From the NCBI GenBank assembly GCA_902651635.1, contig CACRSC010000041.1, positions 177,801 to 241,800 on the forward strand: DNA of 64,000 nucleotides, read 5' to 3'. Under the pieces are notes generated by a model, which made no database searches, was not told the origin of the DNA, and was given only the letters and a program-made list of their open reading frames with translations. Every line of letters begins with the position of its first letter. Positions within the stretch are counted from its first letter, which is position 1. Made by a program: the position numbers and the translations under genes. Below are positions 36,101-51,215 of this stretch, one piece after another. The stretch is from Mastigamoeba balamuthi. Lineage: Eukaryota; Evosea; Mastigamoebida; Mastigamoebidae.

Positions 36101-38194
36101 TGGAACGCGTCTGGTGTCGACGTCAACCCGGGCGTCTCCAGGCCGGAGATGGTGTCGTGCATGGTCGACGGCGTCTTTGTGGACGATGGCGATGGCACAC
36201 CTGACGGGCCCGAGTGTCTGAAATCGGGGCAGGACGTCGCGCAAGGTACATTCGTTGACCGTCCTATTACCGTCCCATTCTGACGTGTGTCTCATAGCGG
36301 TGGCGAACGTGGAGAACGGGGGAACTCTGCTCCTGGGGTCGGGGACGCACGAGATAAACGACACCATTACGTTGGCGTACGACATCTGCATCCGGGGGCG
36401 CGGCAGCGGACGCACGATCGTCAAGTCGGTCGCAGGGAAGCCCGCGTTTCGTGTCGACGGTGAGGCAGCCCTCGAGAACCTCACGCTTGAGGTCATGGAC
36501 GACAACTCGACGCACGCTCTGCTGGTGTGCACAGCCAGCCGATTCAGGGCGGCCAAGTGCGACTTTAGAAGCTCCATGAACTTCGACACCAAGTCGTACG
36601 GCAGGATAGAGCAGTGCTCTCTGGTGTCGCGCAACAAGAGCGCGTGCGAGGTGTCCGGCGAGGGAACTGACGTGGAACTGGTCGACTGCACGATCAGCGG
36701 GCCAAAGGGTGCTGGCCTCGTCGTGTCCAGCAGTGCCGTTGTGACCCTGAGCCGGTGCACTGTTCGCGATTGCGTTTCAGTGAGTAAGCGTACACTTTAA
36801 CGCCCACTCACATGGCGCAACCCAGGGCGGATTTGTTTTCAAAGACAGAGCGGAGGGAAAGCTGTCGCAATGCGATATCAGGACGTGCAAGTTCGGTGGC
36901 CTCAACGTCAGCACCGGTGCCCACGCACTTCTAGAGGAGTGCAAGGTCCGCGAAAACCTGGACAGTGGTGCGTTTATCCACGACGGAGGCCGAGCCACGA
37001 TGCGGCTTTGCGAGGTCGTAGGGAACAAACTCGCCGGCATAGAGGTCAAGGCCACTACCGCTGGCGTCCTCGTCGAGGACTGCTCCATCCACGATGGAAA
37101 GGCGTGTGGTGCGTACGTTCTGGCCAACGCGGATGCCAAGTTTGTGCGCTGCGACATGTTCGAGAACGCTGGGGCCAACTTCGAGATCGGTTGCCTCGGC
37201 AGACCGTTCGCAGAGGATTGCAAGATCCACAACGGGAAGGCCAGTGGTATCTTCGCGTACAACAAGGCCGAGGGGCACTTTGTGCGCTGCCAGATATCGG
37301 ACAACAGCCTCGCTGGCATTGAGGTCAAGTCCGAAGCCAACCCGTTGATCGAGGACTGCGTGTTCCGCGACGGCAGGTCGAGTGGAGTGTACGTCATGGA
37401 GGGCGGGCTCGGTGTGTTCCGAAACCTCGACATATTCGGAAACAGACTGGCGGGGACAGAGATCAAGGGAAGCTCGAAGCCGCAGTTCCACGGCTGCAGG
37501 ATACATGATGGCCAAGCAAGCGGTGTCTTTGTGCTCGAAGACGGAGAGCCTCTGTTTGCCGAGTGCCAGATTTACGCAAATGCCCTGGCAAACGTCGAGA
37601 TCCGCACCAGGGCGAACCCTCTCATGCGGGGGTGCACGATAAGGGATGGGCGCGCGAGCGGTATCTACTCGTACGATAACGGCATTGGAACGCTGGAGGA
37701 CTGCACTCTGTCAGGGCACGCAGGTCTTGCGGTGGAACTGCGCACAGGAGGAATGCCGCGTATCATCAAGACTGTCATCGACGGACAGCTCACAGATCAA
37801 TCGCCCCATGTGCGCTTCAAATTCAGCATCAATACAGTCTCACACGGGGACACAGCCCGGCTGCTGCGTGTGCCGCGGAGGTGGCAAGTGGTTCTGTATC
37901 GGTAGGGCCCAGGGGTGCTCGGGTGGCACTGTGTACGGCACAGACGTCTACACGGCCGACTCGAACAGATGCAGTGCGGCGCTTCACTCAGGTGCCATTG
38001 GTGTTGCTGGGGGCGAGTTCGTGTGTCACGAGGACCCGGTGTTTCAGGGACCTGTTGTGGGCTCAGAGAGAAATGGCATTGCATCGAAAGACAAGTCGGA
38101 ACGCTCAAGCTCGTACTTTTCGTGTGAACCCGGCCCAGCACTCCCAGAGAACCCTGAGGAGCCCAAAGACTCTCAGGCGAATGCTTCAAGCTAG
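33197..38194 (+). CDS. Very large right-handed beta-helix repeat protein with C-terminal LCCL domain
   Basis: About 1,500 residues. Supported exons: 33434-33997, 34038-34537, 34565-35125, 35169-35717, 35765-36245, 36298-36779, 36826-37836 and 37856-38194. Most of the protein is dozens of 22-24-residue PbH1-type coils of the pattern CxIxxNxxxGVxVxxxAxPxF, such as CKIHDGKDVGVVVSQSGSAS, as in FBXO11-type and NosD-like beta-helices. The last exon encodes an LCCL domain (GTVYGTDVYTADSNRCSAAL, HSGAIGVAGGEF) reached only by removing a 19-nt intron (37837-37855). The N-terminus is unsettled: ATG 33197 followed by an intron ending CTAACAG near 33262 is one option. A frame through the same DNA reads LLDLPTLALTGLLSHLAPPR, weakly F-box-like. 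No signal peptide is seen, so an intracellular scaffold is likely. Confidence 0.75.
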
Positions 38195-38437
38195 TAAAGA
38201 ATCTTTACACGCCTAAATGCCCTCAGAATGAGATGTTTGCACCTCAGCAAACACCAGAGTTCAGCCATATTCGGACTGCCGACTTGTCAAGCAACGACAA
38301 GCAGTGGCAGGTCACTTGTATACATGTTTCGTCTGTTTCCTGTTGGCCCGTGAAATTCGCACGGGAAAATATCGCGTGATCAAATCCAGGATTCGCTATT
38401 AGAATATCTTGACGGCATTTTTGCGCAACCTCGTCTG

Positions 38438-42183
<3,746 letters not shown>

Positions 42184-42402
42184 TCACCCTCTGTTTTTAT
42201 CTGTGGCTCACGCTTTTTGGCGCAGATTGACCTTGGCAGGGTGGGTACATTACAGCGCGCGCCGGCCTTGGAGAAGGAGGGTGGTCAACGGATAACAATC
42301 GACTTTGATTTGCAGAAATGCAATACAGCAGCGAATGGCAGTTGAATTCGTGAGCGCTCACGCAGCGACCGATGGTGCGCTACGTTTGGAGCCGGTAGTG
42401 GG

Positions 42403-43865
42403 TCACATAAAGAGGCTCGAGGCCCCACCGACGTCGTTCTCCGCAAAGGTGCGTGTCTCGAATGCCTGGAACGTGCTGGAGCCCGCGACCGCCAGCATCG
42501 AGTCGTCCGGGGAGAAGTCGAGCGTGAAGATGCCTGTGCAACCCTCTGGGTAAGACTACGGCGGCATCGCTGATGAGGCGCACCCTTGCTGAAGCCAAAC
42601 ATCTCCCCGAGCACCTGGCCGTTGCGCTTCAAGACCTTTGCCTCGTTTGCCCCCGAGCCGCCAGCAGCGATCCAGGTGCCGTTGTGCGAGAACTGCGCGG
42701 CGTAGATGAGGCACGAGTTGGCCGCCGAGTCCTTCCACTCGTAGCTGAGCGTTGTCTGGCCCGTGCCCATGTCCCACAGCTGCACCGAGTCGTGCGGGCG
42801 CCAGCTTCCCGAGAGGATGGTGTTCTCGCGCACGTCGATGGCGTCCCCGCAGACGTGCGGGCCGAAGATGCTGCGCACCGCGTGCCCCGCGCGAGTGTCC
42901 CAGACCTGTATGGTGTTGTCCCACCCGCCCGAGACGACTGTGAAGGGGCTCCCGGCGACGTTCTTGACGCTGAAGATGCGGCTCGAGTGCCCCGCAGTGA
43001 TGTCGCCGCTGCCCCCGGACAGCACCGACTCGCAGGTCTTGGTCACCTCGTCGTAGAGGCGGATCTTGGAGTCGCGGCCCGCCGTCACGAACTTCTCTCC
43101 GTCCGCGCGGTAGTCGCAGCAGAAGATCTGGTGGCCCTTCTCCGTGATGGTGTTGAGGCACTTGCTCGACGTCACGTGCCAGTGCCGCAGCGTCCCGTCC
43201 GCGGCTGCGGTCCCCATGCCGAGGTCAGTGTCCGCAGCAGGCGCGCGTGCAGCGCAGCGCAGAAGAGTGCGGACATGCGGCGATCAGGACGTTGCGAGTG
43301 GAGAGCCCGGGCCTGCTGTCAGGGCGCCACCTGATCGACGTCACCGGCAGCGCCTTGGGCTCGGGCGGCAGCAGCCGGTACAGCAGCTCCGACGTCGCCG
43401 TGTTGTACACCTGCCCAGGGGGGAGGACCACCCACTCAGTCCGGCTGGAGGGGCTCCTGAGCGCACGTTGACGCTGCCGTCGCCCTGGCCGCCCGCTATG
43501 AGGCGCCCGTCGTTGGAGAACTTGACGCAGAAGACCTCGGCCTTCTCGTCCCTCGTGAGATGATCAGAGCTGGTTGCGGGAGGGTTCGCGAGGGTCTCAC
43601 CCCATCAGCAGCTTGGGGGACAGCCGGCGGCGCGTCCTGTCGCGTTCTGGAGAGCTCGGGTCAGCGCGAGAATGCAGCGGGAAACGAAAGGGGGGGAAGG
43701 GGGAGGTGGCTGGCTGGGCCGCCAACCTTCGATCTCCTTGTCCTCCTTCTCCCTGATGTTCATCATCGAGGGCAGGGCCGAGGCCCCGCCGACGCTCATC
43801 TCGTCGGCCGAGTGGCGCTTGGCCTGGATCATCGGCTTGGCCATCCTCGAGGATGACTTGTACAT
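42403..43865 (-). CDS. WD40-repeat protein
   Basis: Minus-strand split gene of about 440 residues. Exon 1 (43727-43865) starts MYKSSSRMAKPMIQAKRHSA and ends IREKEDKEIEG. A second block at about 43450-43551 reads DEKAEVFCVKFSNDGRLIAG; its 5' splice phase does not match exon 1 cleanly, so a boundary is uncertain. Then come YNTATSELLYRLLPPEPKAL, SIRWRPDSRP, and the main body GTAAADGTLRHWHVTSSKCL, CDYRADGEKFVTAGRDSKIR, VVSGGWDNTIQVWDTRAGHA, NTILSGSWRPHDSVQLWDMG. The final exon is CTGIFTLDFSPDDSMLAVAG to the stop at 42403. At least seven WD blades are visible, enough for one propeller. The arrangement resembles WD proteins of unknown role in protists with flagella, but no ortholog is claimed. Confidence 0.72.
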
Positions 43866-44053
43866 CTTCGGGGGGCGCCTTGGGCGGCGAATGCGGGGGT
43901 TATTAATAGCCGAGGGGGGAAAGGGATCTCCGAGGGGCGGATATCTCAGAGCTACGAATATCGGGCGTTGCATCATTTAGGACACGTCAGGGCGCTCTTT
44001 AAAAGACCGTTGTGTTGTTATCTTGTAACCCCCTTTCTACCGCTGAGAGCCAA

Positions 44054-45581
44054 ATGTCGGCGCCCATCCCCATCGGCAACGAGAAGAGCATCACGTGCCA
44101 TGCCTGGAACAAGGACGGCACCAGTTGCGCCGCAGCTCAGCCCTCTCCCCCCGCGGCCCCCCGCCCGGCAAATTGAATTCAAAATATCGGGCTGAGAGCC
44201 CCAACGCACAACCGCCCGCTCTCAACGGACGCCACTCTACGCCGCAATCAATACTCACGCGTGCGTGCGGGTTCGCCCCCGCAGTGATCGCTGTCTGCCC
44301 CAACACCAACGAGGTGCAGATCCACCAGAAGGCGGGCAGCGGCTGGAACCTCATCCACACGCTGACTCAGGTTCGCTTTGTGCCCTCTGCGGGGGGGCCT
44401 CGTGTTCTTTTTTTACGGCCTCGTCCGCCTTGCTCACTTCGCCAACGCCCCACGCGTCCCTGCGCCCGCGCGCGCTCTGCAGCACGACTCGGTGGTCACG
44501 GGCATCGACTGGGCGCCCAAGTCGAACCTGATCGTGACGTGCTCTCAGGACCGCAACGCGTACGTGTGGCACTTTGAGGCGGACAAGGGCACCTGGTCCC
44601 CCGACCTGGTGATCCTCCGCATCAACCGCGCCGCCACCGACGTCAAGTGGAGCCCCAACGGTGCGCGCACGCGTGACCCCCCTCCTACTCCCTGCGCGGG
44701 CGCTGACGGGGAGCCGGGGGCGCAGAGGACAAGTTCGCCGTGGCGAGCGGCGCCAAGGTGGTGAGCGTGTGCCACTTTGACCAGGACAATGACTGGTGGG
44801 TCAGCAAGCACATCAAGAAGCACCGCTCGACCGTCACCAAGGTCGCGTGGCACCCCAACAACACCCTGCTCGCCACCGCCTCGACCGACTACAAGGCCCG
44901 CGTCTTCTCCGCGGCCATCAAGGGCGTCGACAAGAAGTGAGCGCGCTTGCCCTTTCCCCGATTTCACAATTCAGTTTCGGTCTCAACGGATAAATTAAAA
45001 CGAAATCCGCGATTCCGCCCGGCAGGCCCGAGCTGACGGCGTGGGGCGACGCCAAGGTCTTCGGCGAGCTGCTGGGCGAGTTTGACTGCAACTCGTGGGT
45101 GCACGCCATCGCGTTCTCGCCCTCGGGCAACACGCTGTGCTTCAGCGGCCACGACAGCACCATGTCGTTTGTCGAGCCCACCTCTGCCGGCCAGCCCGCG
45201 AACATCACCACGCTGCGCCTGGCGGGCCTGCCGCTGACGGACGCGCTGTTTGTCGACGAGAACAAGGTCATCGGCGTCGGCCACGACTGCATGCCGCTGC
45301 TGTTCAGCTCGAGCGGCCCCGGCGCGTGGACGTTTGTCAAGTCGATCGACGAGAAGCCCAAGTCGTCGTCGGGCCCCACGGGCTCGGCGCAGTCGCAGTC
45401 GCGCGCGATGTTCCAGAACCTCGTCGACAAGGGCACGACCGACTCGGCCTCGATCCAGACGACGCTCGACACCAAGCACCAGAACACCATCACCTGCATC
45501 CAGCCGTACAAGAGGTCTGGCGCCAAGGTCCTCGAGTTCACCACCACCGGCCTCGACGGCAACCTCGTCTTCTGGAAGTAG
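44054..45581 (+). CDS. ARPC1: Arp2/3 complex subunit ARPC1 (p40/41)
   Basis: Seven-bladed WD40 subunit that holds the Arp2/3 complex together and contacts nucleation-promoting factors. Five exons: 44054-44123, 44285-44370, 44483-44660, 44726-44936, 45026-45581; 366 residues. Key stretches are [80 protein letters not shown] and [20 protein letters not shown], which are ARPC1 hallmarks. The basic [19 protein letters not shown] blade and a C-terminal [11 protein letters not shown] insert are family features. Introns have GTGCGC/GTTCGC donors. Its presence shows branched-actin motility in the organism. Confidence 0.95.
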
Positions 45582-46168
45582 AACCCTCGCCCGCATCCGT
45601 CCCCCCATTCCCTCCGCCACCGGCTGGTTGCTGGGTCTCCTGGCCGTGCTGGTGTTGTCCCCCATTTGTTTGCCTGACAAAAACATCAATCAAATCATGA
45701 TCGGTCTCATCCGTCAGCGTTGGTGGGCACACGAGTGGATACGCTTGTGCTTCTGTCGTTACCTATCTCAGTGGGGCAGTCTATCCATGCCAAGCAAGGT
45801 TGATTTCACGTTACGTCTGTCGTGATCCGTGTGGCTTGAATCACCTGGTTTCGATTTGATTCTCCTCGGGGTTGTGATTACATACATGTAAGTAGTCTAG
45901 AGATTCGGGTTTTACATTAGTATTCCTGTGCATTTCCAGAGAATTTGGAGAACTGAAGCGAGAAGCAGTACAAATGCAGGGCCGGAGAAGGCAACCCGAC
46001 AGCCCCAGACGACACGATGGAAATCGAGCGAGAGAGGACTACAGGCCAATCCCCGGCTTCTTCTGGAACGCCTTACTACTGGTCGGGTGTCCCCGGATTC
46101 GTATCAGAAAAAAATCTAATCGAGGGACTAAAAATAGTCGCTGCAGCAGCGCCCCCGCCCCTGGCCCG
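45582..46168. other. Intergenic region between plus-strand genes
   Basis: About 590 bases, AT-richer than the genes on either side, with no supported coding frame. The region near 46110-46140 (AAAAAATCTAATCGAGGG) is close to the start of the small orphan gene and may be part of its leader. Confidence 0.4.
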
Positions 46169-46565
46169 ATGAACGAGGAGGAGGTCTCGTGCCTCGTGTG
46201 CAACTGGGCGCCGAGCTACAAGTACTGCGTCGGCCTCGAGGTGGTCCCCACCAACGACGAGGAGCGCCGCTGGGTCGTGACGTGGAGCAAGCCGACGCCC
46301 CAGCGCCCCATCCCCGAGGCCGTCGCGCGCGTCCACATCCGCGTGGCCCAGCGCGGCGCGAGCATCGAGTACCAGATCGAGAACCAGAGGTACGTGCACC
46401 ATCTCGGGCAGTCGGCGCACTTCTCCGAGCGCTGGATCGACGCCGTGATAGAGCAGAAGATCGCCGCGAGGGGTACGCAGCGCGTTTCTACGGCTCTGCA
46501 AGCGCTTTATTCGTGCTGACAACGGGATTTCTCGGTTCAAAGACGTGATGAAGCGGACGGCGTGA
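46169..46565 (+). CDS. Small orphan protein
   Basis: Two exons, 46169-46472 and 46543-46565, giving 108 residues: MNEEEVSCLVCNWAPSYKYC, then VGLEVVPTNDEERRWVVTWS and IPEAVARVHIRVAQRGASIE, ending SERWIDAVIEQKIAARDVMKRTA. The intron (70 nt) ends TTCAAAG and keeps phase. The second exon is only seven codons, so an alternative is to read through to a stop at about 46519, giving a 117-residue product. Composition is coding-like, with a predicted beta-rich core and a C-terminal helix. No family is recognised. It lies upstream of the calcineurin-like gene on the same strand. Confidence 0.5.
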
Positions 46566-46783
46566 CCCACAACTGCGGATGGGTTGGTTTTCGTCGACGC
46601 AAAGCATTGGGGTGGCTGACGTAGACTGCACGTTTTTCCGGTGCACGAAAGGAGAAAAAAATAAATAAAAAGGGAGCCCTCTTTCCTGTGCTTTCTTTCT
46701 GCGCAGTAATCACAAAAAGACTCGAGTTCGTCGCACCCTGCGACCAAAACACACCGCCCTAGCACCCCCTATCACAGCTCGCG

Positions 46784-48673
46784 ATGAAGTCCCTATCACA
46801 CTTGAGGACCAAGTCCTCGATGCAGCTCCTGCGCCCGCTGCCCTCCGACCCTGCCCGCCACTTTTGGGTGCGTTTGTGGACCGCCGCCCGTCGGCGCGGG
46901 TTGCTTCTTTTTATAGTCGGTTCGTTCATCGGCGCTGACGCCCCCCCGCGCGCCCAGCGACAAGGCGACGACACGCAGGTCAGCGAGATGATGGGCGAGG
47001 AGGCGGTCCCGCGCCCGGGCGCCCGCGGGGCCGAGGTGCTGATGCGCCTGCGCAGCCACATGTCGCGCGGCGGGCGCCTGACGGTCCCCGCGGCGCTGCA
47101 GCTGCTCGAGGCGGCCCGCGGCCTCTTCGCCGAGGAGCCCAACCTGCTCTACCTGCCCTCGCCGATGCACAGTGCGCGCCCCGTCAGGACTCGTCCCAAC
47201 CGCACAGTTTTTTTTTGCGGTGTCGGGTCTTCGAGCGAATTCTCACGCACGGGCCCACCGGCGCAGTGTTCGGCGACGTGCACGGGCAGTACTTTGACCT
47301 GCTCAACGTCCTGGACTTCCTCGAGCTGCCCGCGCCGTCGAAGCGCATGCTTCTTCTCGGCGATTACGTCGACCGCGGTGCGTCGGCGAATAATTCTAAG
47401 GGGAGGGGAATTCCTGGGGGCGGTTGTGTGGGTGTTCTCTGTGGCCCATCGGCAAACTCTCTAGTAGTAAATAAGACCCACCCCGGAGGGCACTAAACGG
47501 AATGCCTCTTCGCTCCCCCGAACAAACGCAGGGATGTTCTCGACCGAGACGATGCTGTACCTCTGCGCGTGCAAGATACTGTGCCCCGACTCGGTGTTCC
47601 TGCTGCGCGGCAACCACGAGTCGCGCGTGATGAGCGAGGCGATGACGTTCCGCAAGGAGGTGCTGCACAAGTACGACGAGGCCACGTACCTCGCGTTCCA
47701 GCGGCTGTTCGACTCGCTGCCGCTGGCGGCCGTCATCACGGGCACGCCCTACGGCGACATCTTCTGCGTGCACGGCGGCATCGGCCCGCAGCTGAAGAAG
47801 CTCTCGGACATCGACGCCATCGACAGGTTCTGCGAGATCCCCGTCGAGGGCCTCATGTGCGACCTCGTGTGGAGCGACCCCGTGGCCGCCTGGGACCCCG
47901 ACAGCCCCGACTTTGCCTACACGACGCGCGGCGAGTGGCTCGACATGACCTTCGCGCCCAACACGAACCGCAACGTCAGCGTCGTCTACGGCCTGCGGGC
48001 CGTGCGCGCGTTCCTCGAGGAGAACAAGCTGGCGTTCATCGTCCGCGGCCACCAGGTGCAGAAGTCGGGCTTTGAGCGGCACTTCACGTACATGTCGGAC
48101 ATACCGCGCGTCTTCACGCTCTTCGGCTGCCCCAACTACTGCGACCTCTACGGCAACTTTGGCGCGTACATGCGCGTCTGCGACAGCTCGGTCGGCGTGC
48201 AGCAGTACCAGCCCGTGCCGCACCCCTGCGTGCTGCCCGACTTCTCGGACGTGTTCTCGTGGAGCATACCGTTCATGATGCAGAACATCTCCGATACCCT
48301 CAGGGCGCTCCTCAAGCGCCCGCCCGCCGACGACCACAACACCTGCAGCGAGGAGGGCGGCAGCGCGCTGCCCCTGAAGGGCAGGTCGCTCGCCACCCCC
48401 GCGCAGCAGCGGTCCAACACGGTCGAGTTCCAGCGCCTGCGCAAGTACAACACAGAGTCTGGTGAGCGGCAGGAGATTCTCTCTCCCCCCCTCAGCCCCC
48501 AACCAACGGCCGCCCGCTAACTTTGCTGCTTAGAAGGCACGGGCAAGTTCGAGATAGCCCTGCACCTGGACAAGGCAAACGAGGCGCTGCCGTCGCCCGC
48601 CAGGCCGCTGTCCATGCCCATGCGTCGCGTGCACTCGATGCCAGAGCTGCCGGACCTGCAGAACTGCCAGTGA
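46784..48673 (+). CDS. Calcineurin A-like (PP2B) Ser/Thr phosphatase
   Basis: PPP-family metallophosphatase in five exons (46784-46867, 46958-47171, 47267-47377, 47532-48461, 48534-48673). All catalytic signatures are present: FGDVHGQYFDLL, LLLGDYVDRG, LLRGNHESR, FCVHGGIGP, FIVRGHQVQKSGF and FGCPNYCDLYGNFGAYM. After the catalytic core, VFSWSIPFMMQNISDTLRAL corresponds to the calcineurin B-binding helix, which places it in the PP2B group rather than PP1/PP2A. The remaining about 90 residues are Ser/Arg-rich (MPMRRVHSMPELPDLQNCQ). They show no clear calmodulin-binding helix or autoinhibitory ITSFEE-type segment, so calcium control may differ. The second intron leaves Met in place of the usual Val before FGDVHGQ. 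Confidence 0.85.
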
Positions 48674-49113
48674 TTGCGTCGTCACAGCGCCCCTCCCGTC
48701 TTCTCTTCAGGAGACACAGCCAGCAACCTCTTCCCTATCCCCCCCACTGTTTTTATTGTTTTGGCCCACGGAAGCTCCCCGTCACCCGTACACACCCCCC
48801 TCTCTCAGACTTTGCCTATACAGCCTCACACTGTAGTGGAATGTGTATCAAAGACGCTCCCCTCCCCCCAAACCCAAACCCCACCGCGAAGCAATGAATT
48901 GTCTTATTTCCGAACCGCTTAGGAGGGCGCCGCACTTACCACCGGGGGGAAGGCCCTGGAGGGCAACCGGGGCAGCAGCAGAGGGGAGCGGGAAAAGCCA
49001 GTAGCACGTTCTGGGAATTTCCTGCACTCACGCTGATTGCATTGCATTGCATCACGCGAAGATTCCCCCGCTAAGAAGTGAGATTCTCCAAAGTTCAGTT
49101 TGCTCCTCACGCA
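48674..49113. other. Intergenic region between plus-strand genes
   Basis: About 440 bases. A pyrimidine-rich stretch follows the phosphatase stop codon, then a short AT-rich zone with GCATTGCATTGCAT repeats near 49038-49052. No supported gene. Confidence 0.4.
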
Positions 49114-51101
49114 ATGGAAAGACACGTGTGGAAGGAGACGTCTTTCACCGCGCCCAAGTGCTGCGTGCTGTGCCGCAAGTTCATCTGGGGCCTCTACCGC
49201 CAGGGATACCAATGCGAGGCCAGTATTCGCACCCCCCGCAGTTTCGAAATTATGAGAAAATAACTGAAAGCTCCACTCTGCTGCCGCCGTCTCTTGCTCT
49301 TCGCCTCCGTCAGAGATGCAGCGCAAACGCCCACAAGGCGTGCCGGGCGCGCCTCGAGCACGCGCCGTGCACCAAGGGCAGCGCGGCGGACCAGGCCTCG
49401 GCCGAGCAGCTGGCGATGGACCTGTTCCAGCCGCGCTGGGCAGAGCACCGCGGGGGCACTGACCGCCTGCAGCTGCGCTACACGGCGGCGCCGCTGCGCG
49501 ACCCGCTGGCCATCGCCGCGCGGCCGTCGCTCGAGCGGCGCGCGCTGACGATGGAGGGCGCGCGCAAGGACTGGTTCCGGCTGCTGCACAAGGTCTCGCA
49601 GGACGCCATCAGCGCCCGGGACGTGTCGCTGGCGTCGCACCAGCAGCTCTGGCTGCTGCTGCCGGTGCTGCTGCAGCTCGAGCACGTCGCCGACATGCTC
49701 GCGGCGCGCCTGCGCAGGACGCGCGGCACCGCGCTGAGGGCCGCGGCCTACGCGCTGATGCGCGCGAGCCCGGCGACGGCGCACCCCGCGCACCTGCCGC
49801 TGTTCGCGGAGCTGACGGGCGAGTGGTCCGCGAGCCTCGAGTTCTACGAGTCCATCGCCAACGCCGTCGTCCAGGCCAAGCCGCTCGTCGGCGCCACGTA
49901 CACGCCACAGCCCGAGGCGGCGATCCTGTTCCCGATGCGCCCCGCGCCGGCGCCGCGCAGCCCGCAGCAGCAGCAGGCGCAGCAGGCGCAGCAGATACTG
50001 CAGATTGTGCAGCAGCAGCAGCAGGCGTCGCACCCCAGCGACGACGACGACCTCTCGTCGGGGCCGCCGACAGAGACGCCCAGGGCCCACCTGCTGCGGT
50101 CGATGTCCGCGTCCTCGGGGCTCGGCGACGACGACGACGACCTGGGCCCGCCTCTGGAGCGCCTGTCCAAGGCCCGCGTGCTCAAGGTCTTCAACTCGGG
50201 CCACAGCCCCACGCTCCTCGAGCTCCTGCCGGAGGAGGGCAGCGACGCGAGCCCCATCCGAGTGCTGCTCAAGCCGGACACGGTCCAGAGCGAGGCCATG
50301 ACCTGCAGGGTCTTCGAGGTCCGCCTTCGTCGCGTCGACGCAGCTCTCTGCTTCGCTTTTTTTTTCGCGGGTAGCTCACCCGCAGAAACCCGCACACAGC
50401 TGTTCAACTTCCTGTGGAGGCACTCGTGGATCCCGGCGCAGCTCAAGCCGGTCGCCCTTGCGTTCGATGCGTTGCCCTGCGGGTCAGAATGGGGGTTCGT
50501 CGAGTTTGTTCCCGACGCCGTTTCCCTGCGCGACTACGACTTTTCAGTGTTCGAGAACGAGTTGACCGACGAGCAGGTGGCGCAGTTCGTGCGGACGGCC
50601 GCGGGGGGCCTCGTCGCCGGCTACGCCCTTGGCATACGCGACCGACACCAGGACAACTTCATGGTCGTCGGCAGGTCCAAGTTCATGCAGATCGACTTCA
50701 AGCACTGCTTTGACCGATCAGCGCGGCTCATCGACGCGCCCTGCTTCGCCGTGCCCGCCAAGATGAAGGCAGCGTTCGAGAAGCGCAACTGCTGGCCCCA
50801 GTTCAAGGAGATAGCCTCGCACGCGTTCTGCTGCCTGCGGCGCAGCAGCGGGCTCATCATCTCGCTGTGCTGCGCCCTCTGGACGGGGATTGAGCCGCAG
50901 AAGTCAGTCGAGGAGGCGCTGCTCGCCAAGCTGCAGCTCAACGTGACGGAGGAGAAGGCCGCCGCGTACATCCCCGCGGCGATCGAGGCCGGGGTGCGGA
51001 GTCCGGCGCGCTTCCTCAAGAACCTGGTCCACGACGTGTCCGTGTCCAAGATGGACAAGCACGAGGGCGAGGCAGCGGCCGCAGCCCCCCAAAACAGCTA
51101 G
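49114..51101 (+). CDS. C1-domain PI3/PI4-kinase-like lipid kinase
   Basis: Three exons (49114-49218, 49314-50328, 50386-51101), 611 residues. The N-terminus is a C1 zinc domain: HVWKETSFTAPKCCVLCRKF, GLYRQGYQCE joined to RCSANAHKACRARLEHAPC, with perfect HC2-C2-HC-C spacing only if the first intron is GC-AG (GAG|GCCAGT...CGTCAG). A helical middle region and Gln/Pro/Asp-rich linkers follow. The C-terminal third is a PI3K-like kinase: VLLKPDTVQSEAM with the ATP lysine, catalytic loop GIRDRHQDNFMVV, and activation-loop start MQIDFKHCFD. C1 domains bind diacylglycerol, so lipid-controlled recruitment is likely. No C2, RBD or PIK-helical domain is obvious, so class I PI3K is unlikely; lipid versus protein substrate cannot be decided. 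Confidence 0.82.
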
Positions 51102-51215
51102 AGAACGGTAGAAACAAGGCAATTCACGCGTAGTTCGGCAAATCAACGGGTGTATATTGGGTCCCGGAGGGGAATGAGCACGGTGTGCTCGGTGTGCCTG
51201 GGTGGTGTGCGTGCG

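Noticed and set aside
46390-46411. 22-nt GT-AG segment in the small orphan gene as another ultrashort intron
   Set aside because: Removing it shifts the frame and produces an early stop; the unspliced frame is continuous.
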